This document shows, piece after piece, positions 47,847-56,536 of a DNA stretch of 62,973 nt. The position numbers and the translations under genes are program-made. The notes under the pieces were generated by a model that saw only the letters and a program-made list of their open reading frames with translations, was not told where the DNA came from and did not search any database. Origin of the DNA: Chloroflexi bacterium TSY (GTDB taxonomy: Bacteria; Chloroflexota; Anaerolineae; Caldilineales; Caldilineaceae); assembly GCA_019217005.1 (NCBI GenBank), contig JAHBNG010000086.1:1-62973 (forward strand), in the 5' to 3' direction. How positions within the stretch are numbered: position 1 is the stretch's first letter; each line of letters begins with the position of its first letter.

Positions 47847-49306
47847 TTACTACATTTCGACCATCAAATTGCCATCCAAGCGTCACTTCATTTCATATTA
47901 TGACAATCGAGGTGCGGCTGAAATCGAACAATTCCGTAATGATAAAATGGGGTTACACTTAGCTTCTCGTCGCAAGACCCTATTTCTAGCTCAAAAATCT
48001 CTTATCCTTTTGGCTGATTTGGCGCATAATTTGATAGGCCATTTCCATCAGCAAGCTCTCGTGGATACTAGATTTGAACCTTTCCGGCAGAAACGAATTG
48101 TTCGAGATCTATTACAAATACCTGGTTTTCTCTCTTTTCAGAACGGCTCACTTTCACGGATTGACCTGCTAAGTTCACATCCTTATTCTCGTGACCTTCT
48201 GATTTGCTTGAAATCCTATCTAGAGGCCGATTAGAAACCCCCTCTAGTTGCATGAACGAATAGAATCACGCTCTCGTTGCGCAAAAATAAGGTGAGATAA
48301 CGTATTATCAGAATCGAATCGAAAACAATGAGCAGGATGTGAATGCCCATGCATCGTTGGGGTTGTTGTTGCTGGCACAGGTGCGCAATACGGAAGATCC
48401 AGCAATTTATCAACAGGCCCAGATTGTGCTGGAGCAGGCGCTGGCACTGGATTCCAAACATATCGATGCCCTAATCGGTCAGGGGATTTTGGCTCTGGCG
48501 CGTCATGATTTTGTCGATGCACTCGATTGGGCACAAAAGGCACGCCAACAGAATCCGTTCCGCTCTCAGATTCTAGGGATCATGGTTGATGCGTATGTCG
48601 AGTTGGGGCGCTACGCCGAGGCCATCGAAACGGCACAGGAGATGGTCGACTTGCGCCCCGATCTTCAGTCTTATAGCCGAGTATCTTATCTGCGCGAGCT
48701 GCATGGCGATATCGATGGAGCGATTGAGGCCATGCAGGCAGCAATCGAGAGCGGTCTTCCGGGAAGCGAAGAATGGCTTTGGTCAGTGGCCCATTTGGGA
48801 GACATTTATCTGGATCAGGATGATTGGGAGATGGCTGAACGGCTCTATCAAGCTGCTCTTGATCAGCGTTCGGGTTATCATCATGCTCACGGTGGAATTG
48901 CTCAAATTCAGGCGCTTCGTGGACAGACGAAAGATGCAATTGAGAGTTATCAAGAAATTGTCGAGAATTATCCGCTTCCAGAATTTCTGGTCGCATTGGG
49001 AGAATTGTACGAGGCGACGGGAGAGTATGCGAAGGCAGAAGAACAATATGATCTGGTGCGGGTCGTTCAGAAACGAAATGCCGATGCCGGTATGGATGTC
49101 GATTTAGAAATGGCGCTCTTTAATGCGGATCATGGCGATCCACAACTGGCATTAGAGCAGGCGCGGAGGACCTATCTGAAACGCCCGACAATCTTTGCCG
49201 CCGATGCCTTGGCTTGGGCACTTTATCAAAATGGGGAATATGAGGAGGCCAATCAGTATAGTCAGGAAGCGCTTCGTCTCGGAACCAAGACGGCTATTTT
49301 GCACGA

Positions 49307-50929
49307 TCATGCGGAGGTCATTTCAGAGTCATTGTCTGCATCAACATCAGGAGCTGTTGCAGAGAGCATCAACCGCACGAGATAGACATGTATTCGTTTG
49401 CCGTCTTGCGTGATTTGAAATTCAAGCTCTTTTTGAGGCAATTTCCCATAGACATTGGGACGGGCATGAAATATGACGTAGTAGCCTTCTTGAACACTTT
49501 CTGATTCAAGATAATCGGCCAATTGCATCAAGCCTTTGTCATATTCTGCTTGCCCTCGCCATACCTTGGTCTCAACGACATAGCGCTGTCCCTGATGCAC
49601 TGCAATGAGGTCAAGACGTCCATTACCAGAGTCAACTTCTGTAAAAAGATCACCTCCGCCAGATCGAACAACTAGATCCAAATAAGCCATTAGGAGATAC
49701 TGTCCAGTCGCTTCTTGAGGCATGGGCGTCACTTGGAAGGCTTCCCGACCGCGTCTTTCGACAAACTGTCGAAAGAGAGAGAGCAGTAGACTCATTTGTA
49801 ACTTACTGTTACCTAAGTGAGGTCGATAATCATAGCCATTGATCAAAATATCTGCTTGAAGCCGCATGCGCCGTGGGCGAAAAGCTGCCAACAAGATCTT
49901 GCCATAAACAGAATTTGCGATCTGGCAGTTTCCGTCTGAATCAGCGCTCAAAATTCCCTGTTCGCTCAGTTCGTTTATAACTGGATCGTTTAGATTGAAC
50001 TCATAAGTTGCCCCAAAGAGAATGTTCAAAACATCATCACGATGCAGATTTGCATGACGGATGATTGTCTCAAAGTTATAGTTTGTTTCACGCACCAAGT
50101 GTTGAAGGGCGCAATTCAGATCATCATGGGTGATGAGTTGGATTCGATCTGGAACAATCTTCTCCGTCAAAATCGCAGCAGTTCGGTTGATCAAAAAGGG
50201 ATGTCCGCTGGTTTGTTCATGGAGTCGCTCAACAATACCTGGTTCAAATTCCTGCTCGGTCTCGCTGGTATATTGGGTGAGCAAATCCTTCACTTCGAAA
50301 AGTGTAAAATCGGCCAATCGATGTTGATAGGCAATGTTAAATGGGGAACTGCGTCCAAAGTTTAGACGAGCAATATTCTGGATACCGATGAGGACGACAT
50401 TGTGCAGGCTGTGTGGAATCTCCTTGTTCAAGTACATGGCGCGCCATGTTTGAAGCAATGGAGAAAGAGTTTTTTTGGGTGTGGCATCAAACTCATCAAC
50501 AATCAGAACAACTTTGTATTCAGGAGCCAGGCGATAGAGAGCGCGAAAAAAGTGTGCAAATGCACGATAATTGTTTGGCGAGTTCTTCTCAAGCAGCGAA
50601 CTGAGGTTCGCACTCGTTGGATGCGATAAACCGCTAAGAGCTTCTCTGATTTGATAACAAATCAACTCACTCAACTCATCAAGGAAATCTACTGCAGACC
50701 ACTCCTCAAACTGCTCGAAATTGAGCAGTATCGGAATAAAACTTCCATGCACTATCAGTCGATCATTTAGCTTGTGTAACAGGGTTGTCTTGCCCATTTG
50801 CCTGGGTGCATAAATCGTAAAGTACTTGCCCTGTTCAATATGCGTGACGAGATCATCGACTAGTCGATCGCGGGGTACAACATAATGTTCTTGTTCGTTG
50901 ACTGGTCCATGAGTATTGAAATAGCGCAT
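49307..50929 (-). CDS. AAA ATPase fused to a PD-(D/E)XK-type domain
   Basis: The 540-residue protein has Walker A APRQMGKTTLL (~residue 40), Walker B KVVLIVDEFD (~145) and a winged-helix region, as in AAA_35-like ATPases. The C-terminal ~130 residues form a nuclease-like core (GNGRLDLIAVHQGQRYVVETKVWRG: Asp, then Glu-x-Lys). Related proteins are common in Chloroflexota and Cyanobacteria and may act in defence or mobile-element biology. I start at 50929 (MRYFNTHGP). Its 3' end overlaps the convergent TPR gene. Confidence 0.85.
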   Translation of the reverse strand: MRYFNTHGPVNEQEHYVVPRDRLVDDLVTHIEQGKYFTIYAPRQMGKTTLLHKLNDRLIVHGSFIPILLNFEQFEEWSAVDFLDELSELICYQIREALSGLSHPTSANLSSLLEKNSPNNYRAFAHFFRALYRLAPEYKVVLIVDEFDATPKKTLSPLLQTWRAMYLNKEIPHSLHNVVLIGIQNIARLNFGRSSPFNIAYQHRLADFTLFEVKDLLTQYTSETEQEFEPGIVERLHEQTSGHPFLINRTAAILTEKIVPDRIQLITHDDLNCALQHLVRETNYNFETIIRHANLHRDDVLNILFGATYEFNLNDPVINELSEQGILSADSDGNCQIANSVYGKILLAAFRPRRMRLQADILINGYDYRPHLGNSKLQMSLLLSLFRQFVERRGREAFQVTPMPQEATGQYLLMAYLDLVVRSGGGDLFTEVDSGNGRLDLIAVHQGQRYVVETKVWRGQAEYDKGLMQLADYLESESVQEGYYVIFHARPNVYGKLPQKELEFQITQDGKRIHVYLVRLMLSATAPDVDADNDSEMTSA

Positions 50930-51142
50930 GGATAATAGTGTACATGTTTTTGGGAGATTGGGAAAGTCACTATGATCAACGAGAGAACAGGTTAAAAGTA
51001 TGTTCAGGCCCAATGGTCCAGATCAGCGCATTCAATCGCACCTATCAAACTTGATAGCTGATCGAAGCTTGAACTATGGTAAAATAGCAGAATACAATAA
51101 GAACATATCTCTGTTTGTAAATACTTGATGAGTACAAATTAG

Positions 51143-51421
51143 ATGGCCCAGACTCCTTTTATAGTCGATGAACGGATCAAACGTATCATTGCGGGGGCAG
51201 TTGCTGAGGTAGACCCAGCCCAAATCGCGATCGTACGTACGTGGACGCCAGCCCAACGTGTACGGCAGGCGGTAGCAATGATTGAAGCGGGCGAGCGGGC
51301 TGCGGCATACCGGCTTCGTCAGCGCCAGCCGAATCTCAGCACGATAGAGTCATTACGCCAGGTTCGTCTAAATGCCCAAAAAGTCGAAGAGAAATTTCAG
51401 ACATGGCGCCGGAAAAGATAG
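51143..51421 (+). CDS. Small helical protein paired with a nucleotidyltransferase
   Basis: The 92-residue product is mostly helical and basic at its end (WTPAQRVRQAVAMIEAGERAAAYRLRQR). No named domain was recognised. It overlaps the next gene by 19 bases, so the two are made together. The pairing resembles two-gene toxin-antitoxin or MNT/HEPN-like modules, but no HEPN motif (R-x4-6-H) is visible. Confidence 0.7.
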   Translation: MAQTPFIVDERIKRIIAGAVAEVDPAQIAIVRTWTPAQRVRQAVAMIEAGERAAAYRLRQRQPNLSTIESLRQVRLNAQKVEEKFQTWRRKR

Positions 51422-52008
51422 ATTTCACTCATTTTGCAAGACTGGTAGTGGATGCTTTGGAAGAGATTGGTCTTGACTATTTGATCGGTGGCGCCGTGGC
51501 TGTTTGGGCATGGGGTGCGCCACGTTCCACGCAGGATCTTGATGTCGTCATCAATCTCCCAGGCAACCGCATTGTGCAACTATCGCACGAGTTGGAAAAG
51601 CGAGATATGCTGGTACCACCAGAGATCATCATCGATTTACTCCTGCAACCCGAAGGGGATCTCCCCATCAATGCTATCCATCTCCACACCGGACATAAAG
51701 CGGAGTTTTTTTTGCTCCGTGCAGACGATACATATCGAGAGATGGCTCTGGCGCGTCGTCGTCTGGTTGATCTTGGGCCGCCTTTGGGAGAAGTATACGT
51801 TCATGCTCCAGAGGATCTAATTTTGAACAAAGTGCGTTATTTTGCCATCAGCGAGCAGTCTAAGCATGTGCGTGATATTGCCAGTATGATTGTTCTTTTG
51901 GATGATGAACTCGATCTGAATTACATCAACGATTGGGTAGAACAACTCCAACTCACAGATACATGGTATCAAATCCAGCAACAGATTTCAGCCCCAAAAG
52001 ATTCATAG
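51403..52008 (+). CDS. Nucleotidyltransferase-fold protein
   Basis: The 201-residue product has the NTase signature: YLIGGAVAVWAWGAPRSTQDLDVV supplies the Gly-Gly loop and a D-x-D pair, and a further acidic residue follows in KAEFFLL. It resembles DUF6036/AbiEii-like NTases. These transfer nucleotides to proteins, RNA or small molecules, often as part of toxin-antitoxin or resistance systems. It overlaps the small helical protein gene upstream and lies 7 bases before the SUI1 gene. Confidence 0.85.
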   Translation: MAPEKIDFTHFARLVVDALEEIGLDYLIGGAVAVWAWGAPRSTQDLDVVINLPGNRIVQLSHELEKRDMLVPPEIIIDLLLQPEGDLPINAIHLHTGHKAEFFLLRADDTYREMALARRRLVDLGPPLGEVYVHAPEDLILNKVRYFAISEQSKHVRDIASMIVLLDDELDLNYINDWVEQLQLTDTWYQIQQQISAPKDS

Positions 52009-52015
52009 GTTTATC

Positions 52016-52538
52016 ATGACGACCAGAAATCGAAAAACGGGGTGGTTCATTTTAGCTGGATAGATAGGTTTACACTTTTAGAAACAGAAAGAACGTTTAT
52101 ATTCTCTGATTTCGCCGGTTCTCAGAGAGCAAACGGTCTCATATAGATTTTTGTCTATATATCAAAAGTGTAAACCTAATTTTGAACCACCCCCGAAAAA
52201 CAACGGTCTATTCCACAGATCCAATCCCCGAGCCCGAAACAACGAGCCAGCCCACCAAAGCGCCACGTAATCCCGCTGCCCCCTATTCACGGCAAGGCAA
52301 TCAGCCTGTGCGTGTCCATCGCGACCGCAAGGGTCGCAAGGGGAAAACAGTTTCCGTCATCAAAGGTGTGCTGAGTCCACCGCAGGGAAAGCAGGCATTG
52401 GTCAAGTTTCTCAAGGGCAAATTGGGAACAGGTGGGACGGTTAGTGGAGATGATATTGAAATTCAGGGGGAGCATCGCGAACGGATCGTGATGCTCTTGA
52501 ATGAGTTGGGATATAAGGCAAAGGTTGCGGGTGGGTAA
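52016..52538 (+). pseudogene. SUI1/eIF1-family translation factor (YciH-like), interrupted by MITE C
   Basis: Removing C (52039-52193) and one CGAAAAAC leaves 120 codons in frame: MTTRNRKTTVYSTDP to the stop. The core GKTVSVIKGVLSPPQGKQAL...KGKLGTGGTVSGDDIEIQGEHRERI is the SUI1 domain, which in eukaryotes checks start codons and in bacteria (YciH) affects initiation fidelity. Codon 8 is split by the MITE, so only a later start would give a product; none with a good ribosome site is visible. Confidence 0.88.
52039..52193 (+). mobile_element. MITE family C, copy 4 (155 bp)
   Basis: The 8-bp duplication CGAAAAAC is at 52031-52038 and 52194-52201. It differs from copy 1 by about two bases. Confidence 0.95.
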
Positions 52539-52559
52539 AGTGCTGCTATCCTGCGGTTG

Positions 52560-52697
52560 TGATGAAAACATGTTTTTGTTTTATTAGTAGATGCTAACCG
52601 ACAGGACATCGTGGAGTAAACCGTTGGCGGAGATACCGCCAGAACATCGTGGAGGTTTTTGTTGAAAAGACCGCCAGCAAAGCGTGTAGATTAGCGT
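52560..52697 (+). repeat. Second copy of the structured ACCGACAG repeat
   Basis: Same motif order as 40441-40620, with units at 52597 and 52635 (ACCGCCAGAACATCGTGGAG). It adjoins the 3' end of an IS481-like integrase remnant, so it may be that element's end region. Confidence 0.6.
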
Positions 52698-53118
52698 TTA
52701 TTTATCCGACAATTCGTACTTGAATTGTTTGACGAGACGACCTTTGTGATAAATCTTCAAGACACGCATCTTGGTGAAGAGCGACGCCTTGATATACTGA
52801 AACTTGAGTCGGCGACCAACTTTAAATTGCTGGCTCAAGATATTTACAGTGCCGTTGGACTTAACCAAACGGATGAAAGAGACTTTGCCGACGGAAATGG
52901 GATGCTTCTCCAGATGCAACCGACAATCGGCCGGTAATTTTCGCAATTGTTTGCTACGTCGATAAGCAACGGTTGTCTGATGACCAAGGTGGGCATGGAC
53001 ATGTTGTTCATTGACGGTCAAGATAAGGCGAGAAACCTGACGGCGTACATCAAAGGGACGACGATAGGTGCGCTCAAGTAGAAGAGGCTGAAACCAGCCG
53101 TTAAACTGTTCGACAGAG
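52698..53118 (-). pseudogene. IS481-like integrase, C-terminal remnant
   Basis: The frame is open from the edge of MITE C at 53118 (SVEQFNGWFQPLL, with the likely catalytic Glu) to the stop at 52698. The tail has the usual RRSKQLRKLPADCRLHL, GKVSFIRLVKSNG and KIYHKGRLVKQF features of this integrase branch. The N-terminal two-thirds is missing; the break lies exactly at MITE C copy 5. Confidence 0.85.
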
Positions 53119-53273
53119 GGGGTGGTTCAAAATTAGGTTTACACTTTTGATATATAGACAAAAATCTATATGAGACCGTTTTCTCTCTGAGAACCGGCGA
53201 AATCAGAGAATATAAACGTTCTTTCTGTTTCTAAAAGTGTAAACCTATCTATCCAGCTAAAATGAACCACCCC
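53119..53273 (-). mobile_element. MITE family C, copy 5, at a rearrangement junction
   Basis: Identical to copy 2 over its full length. The left flank CGACAGAG and right flank AGAATTTG do not match, unlike all other copies, and each flank is a truncated gene. This suggests recombination or deletion between two C elements. Confidence 0.93.
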
Positions 53274-54477
53274 AGAATTTGTCCAAATTATTGGTTTGCA
53301 AAGCATAAATCAGTTGCCAGAGATAATCTGTGGTAGCCCCCGTCTCAATCGGGCTAAAGTCGCCCAAAAGATGCGTTAGAAAGGAGTCTTCGACTTCACG
53401 GTTTGGATAATAGAGGGCGTAAAGTTGGGTTTCGGGATCATACGACTGAATGGTGAGATATCCGGTCTGTAGCAGAAGCGGCGTAATTGGTAGGTTTTCA
53501 AGATCATAAATGCTCAGAGATGTTTCGTTGATTCGTCGCTCTTCAATCTGCTGTAGATTGTAGTTCTTGTCTTGAATCAGCTTGATCAGAAAGGTGGGCG
53601 TTCCACTCTCAAACCAGAAGTTGCTGAATCGTTTTGCGGAAAAGAACAAAAGCAGAGAAAATGGATTGTAGACAGCTTCCCCTTTTCGGGAAAAGGGGAA
53701 GCCATTGTACCAGTGACGAATTCGTGCAAGCAGGGCTTCTGTCGTTGTCTCTTCCTGTTCCGCAAATGTCTGGATATGGTCGACAAAATCTTGCTCTAGC
53801 TCAGTTTGTGTTATGCCGGGAAGCGTTGCAAATGCATCATCTAGGCTGATATCGCGCAGATTATTCAGATCTGAAAAGACACCGACCCGACCAAAACGGC
53901 TGATTCCAGTCAAAAAGACAAAGCGGATATGCTCATCCAGTGCCTTGATAATCGTATAGAAACTCTTCAGCACATCCCGAATCCGAATCGCCTCTTCGGA
54001 ATTGGTGATATTGTCAATAATTGGTTTGTCATACTCGTCAATCAGGATAACTACTTTGCCTTTTGATGAAAGTTCGTAAATCAGTTCATCGAATAGTTCG
54101 GGTAGGGGATAGTCGCTTAATGAAATTGCATGTTCACGTGCAATGCGGAGCAGGAAGCGTTGCAGACCTTGTTCCAGGTCGGTTGCACTTCGCACTCGAA
54201 TCCGGCTGAAGTCGATGCGAATGATTGGATGTTCCGTCCAATCATAATTGCGTTGATAGAGGTCTAACCCCTTGAACAGCTCTTTGTTTGCGATGAAAAT
54301 TTCGTTTAGCGTCGAGAGCAAGACACTTTTACCAAAACGACGAGGACGCGATAAGAAGTAGACGCCTTTGGGGTGACGAATCAACTCGTATATGAGGGCT
54401 GTCTTGTCTACATAGAGGTAACCACCTTCGATAATGTCTCGAAATGTCTGAATACCAACCGGAAGCGGTTTAAGCAT
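53257..54477 (-). pseudogene. AAA-ATPase_like (DUF1703-type) protein, C-terminus lost
   Basis: The visible ~400 residues hold the family features: GGYLYVDKTALIYELI, Walker A-like SRPRRFGKSVLLST, Walker B KVVILIDEYDKPI and the sensor-like FLTGISRFGRVGVFS. The family normally continues with a PD-(D/E)XK nuclease domain for another ~130 residues. Here the frame runs into MITE C and stops as DKFWGGSF. The ATG at 54477 has AAGGAGA before it; the ORF can extend to 54519 but without a site. The truncated protein may still bind ATP but should lack the nuclease. Confidence 0.85.
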
Positions 54478-54577
54478 CGACCTGCTCTCCTTCTGACTTG
54501 GCAAAGCCTGCACGAACATAGCCGTGTAGAATCAGAAATGTAAGTATACCATGAACAGAATCATATCCATAGGAGTT

Positions 54578-54739
54578 GAGTGTGTACCGCAAAGTGTATA
54601 AATGAAGCAGGTTCTCTGACTAAGAATCTATCCGAAAAGTGGTTGTGAGTCCGACTACCTCCTCGGGCAAGAATACATCGTCACAGAACTCTTCGGATAA
54701 GCACTAAGTGCTCTCCGCTTACACACTTTGGGACACACT
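54578..54739 (+). mobile_element. MITE family E, copy 3, with a 71-bp insert
   Basis: Ends GAGTGTGTACCGCAAAGTGT and the complement of AGTGTGTCCCAAAGTGTG. At 54629-54699 an extra unit with inverted ends TATCCGAA/TTCGGATA splits the E core. GGAGTT occurs near both outer edges. Confidence 0.7.
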
Positions 54740-54776
54740 GCCACGGGAGTTAAGCAGAAATTTGCTGTAAGCCAGA

Positions 54777-54807
54777 GGTGACAGTTGCTTGGCAAGTGAC
54801 TGTCACC
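54777..54807. repeat. 31-bp palindrome
   Basis: GGTGACAGT...ACTGTCACC arms around TGCTTGGCAAG. The same GGTGACAGTCAC words recur near 37125 and 37375. It lies 40 bases past the sigma factor stop and could terminate that transcript. Confidence 0.75.
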
Positions 54808-54846
54808 GGAGAGCATGCGTGAGTCCTGCTTCAATGACAAGCTGAG

Positions 54847-56289
54847 CTAGAGTGCACGTTGGGCCATTGCACTAGCCAGAATATCTTCCACCTCTGACAG
54901 TTCGTGATGGATGGCCCAGTCTCGCGGCGTTGCATCATACGTTTGATCGCGCACGGTCAAATCCGCGCCCTTCTCAATCAGAAAGCGCACCATTTCCGGT
55001 TGATTGCGGTAGACCGCCCAGTGCAGCCCCGTTCGTAGCGAATGCTCATCCAAGGTTTGCGAATTGACATCCACGCCCCGCTCCAACAGGAATCGGGCAA
55101 CGTCAACTTGACCTGCAAGACAGGCATAAGCAAATGCTTCTTCTAATACGCGGTTGGCTTCGTCCGATACCAACACTCCATCTTGTGGCTCGTCGCTCGG
55201 ACACAGCTCCTTGGCAGATTTCTTCAAGTTTCCCGATTCGGTGAAAAATTCCTGCATCAGATCCAGTCGTCCCATCCCGGCCGCTAAAGGAAGATTGACC
55301 GTTGCCCCTCGTTCAATCAATCGCTGTGCTGCATTGAGCTGTAGAAAGAAGACGGCATCCGTGAGCGGCGTCCCCTCGCGAATGACTGCCCCATCAGCGT
55401 CAATTTCGGCGCCTCCATCAAGCAGTGCATCAATTGCTTCAACATCATCAGCGCTCGCTGCCCAATGTAATGGTGTCTCGCGATGCTCCCCCTCAAAGCG
55501 TGCATTTGGGTCTGCACCTGCTTGGAGCAGCAGCTTGATCATGGGTGTACGGTTGGGCTTATGGCTGGGCCATTCGGTGATAATATGCAATAACGTGCGC
55601 CCTGTTGCGTTGCGTGTCTTGGCAAGTTCTGGTTCACGCTTTAACAGAGCTTTTAGTTTGGACAGATCACTCTGCTCCGTAGCCTGAATGATATCCATGA
55701 CTCGGCTGGCAAATTTCTCATCTTTAGACGGGCGCTGTTCCTGCAGATTTTCTTGCACCATCTCAATCATCCTTTCGCGTAAATAGGTACGGGCCGTATG
55801 CAAGCGACTCTTGACTGTGCTAACTCGTACATCAAGAATATCGGCAATCTCTTGTTGGGAGTAATCAGCGATATAGTAGAGCAATGTCACTTGACGCTCA
55901 TTGTCGGACATACCCTGGATTGTGGCATGAATTCGCTGACGCATCTCTCCAAGCTGCGCCAAAGCAGACGGGTCTAGCTCTGTTGTCGGCAACTCGTTTG
56001 CGCTGTCTAATGGCTCAATCGTTAGTGCTTTGCGTCGGGTGACGCGGCTGCATTGGCGCTGCACAATGGTGCGAAACCAGCCAGGAAACGCAGCCGCTTG
56101 ATTCAGCTTGCTCAGGTTTACATAGCATTCCAAAAACGCTTCCTGTGCCACGTCTTCCGCCTGTTGGGCATTGCCCAGACGATCATAGCCAATGGCAAAG
56201 GCCATATCTTGGAAACGGGTGACGATTTGACCAAAGGCGCTCAGATCTCCTTGTTGTGCTGCTTCGACCAAGATATGTAGCTCACTCAT
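54847..56289 (-). CDS. ECF sigma factor fused to ankyrin repeats
   Basis: The 480-residue protein starts with a full ECF sigma factor: region 2 (LGNAQQAEDVAQEAFLECYVNL) and region 4 (LLYYIADYSQQEIADILDVRVSTVKSRLHTAR), ending near residue 170. A ~45-residue linker follows, then ankyrin repeats from ~225 to the end (TPMIKLLLQAGADPNARF, TPLHWAASADDVEAIDALLD, TGLHWAVYRNQPEMVRFLIE). The fused repeats could replace an anti-sigma factor by masking the DNA-binding face or sensing a partner. I start at 56289 (AGGAGAATA before ATG), not at the longer reading at 56388. No anti-sigma gene is adjacent. Confidence 0.9.
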   Translation of the reverse strand: MSELHILVEAAQQGDLSAFGQIVTRFQDMAFAIGYDRLGNAQQAEDVAQEAFLECYVNLSKLNQAAAFPGWFRTIVQRQCSRVTRRKALTIEPLDSANELPTTELDPSALAQLGEMRQRIHATIQGMSDNERQVTLLYYIADYSQQEIADILDVRVSTVKSRLHTARTYLRERMIEMVQENLQEQRPSKDEKFASRVMDIIQATEQSDLSKLKALLKREPELAKTRNATGRTLLHIITEWPSHKPNRTPMIKLLLQAGADPNARFEGEHRETPLHWAASADDVEAIDALLDGGAEIDADGAVIREGTPLTDAVFFLQLNAAQRLIERGATVNLPLAAGMGRLDLMQEFFTESGNLKKSAKELCPSDEPQDGVLVSDEANRVLEEAFAYACLAGQVDVARFLLERGVDVNSQTLDEHSLRTGLHWAVYRNQPEMVRFLIEKGADLTVRDQTYDATPRDWAIHHELSEVEDILASAMAQRAL

Positions 56290-56536
56290 TATTCTCCTAT
56301 GCTCCTCATCCAAAATTATGACGAGATGAGAGGGTGAAGGGGTGACAAGGCGAAGCAGAATCATGCGTTCACCTTGCAACCCTCTCACCTTGTCGCCCAG
56401 CGAACAAATCGACAGGTACTCTCTCCCATAAAAGATCCTCTATGATCTAAGTGCCGGTGAGGGAACAAATGGTTGATCATTGATTTTGATACAAATGGAA
56501 CAGCGAACGGATGTGCTACTGTGATATAGTAACGGC

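Larger units (their letters stand above)
45654..48234 (+). pseudogene. DDE transposase of IS J, frameshifted and split
   Basis: The N-terminal 150 residues (to 46124) include FLWLDFDLSGLPCGKK with a likely catalytic Asp. A frameshift follows at a run of A/G near 46085, and the downstream text (GYFSGKKNATGRQL, QFMMKGNSNRRAH) lies in other frames. After the nested ISAzo13-like element the C-terminus resumes (HFISYYDNRGAAEIEQFRNDKMGL) and stops at 48234. It cannot be active as read. Confidence 0.8.
45512..48292 (+). mobile_element. Insertion sequence J (IS1380-like?), carrying an ISAzo13-like element
   Basis: The ends start CCTTATTTTTGCGCAACG and stay similar for ~38 bases. The 5-bp target duplication TGAGA is at 45507-45511 and 48293-48297. 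The net length without the nested IS is about 1475 bp. A CC start and 5-bp duplication fit IS1380, but the family is tentative. Confidence 0.88.
45310..49385 (+). pseudogene. Membrane-anchored TPR protein, interrupted by nested IS elements
   Basis: Removing IS J (45512-48292) and one TGAGA leaves 430 codons in frame (LLTEITYYQNRIENNEQDVNAHASLG). The rebuilt 429-residue protein has a transmembrane helix at about 24-43 and at least eight TPR units (for example PAIYQQAQIVLEQALALDSK, LGELYEATGEYAKAEEQYDL). TPRs mediate protein contacts; a membrane assembly or regulatory scaffold is likely. Its 3' end overlaps the convergent AAA gene by 79 bases. Confidence 0.88.

Noticed and set aside
53257..53273. 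The natural C-terminus of the AAA-ATPase_like protein
   Set aside because: The last few codons read into MITE C and the nuclease domain normal for the family is missing.
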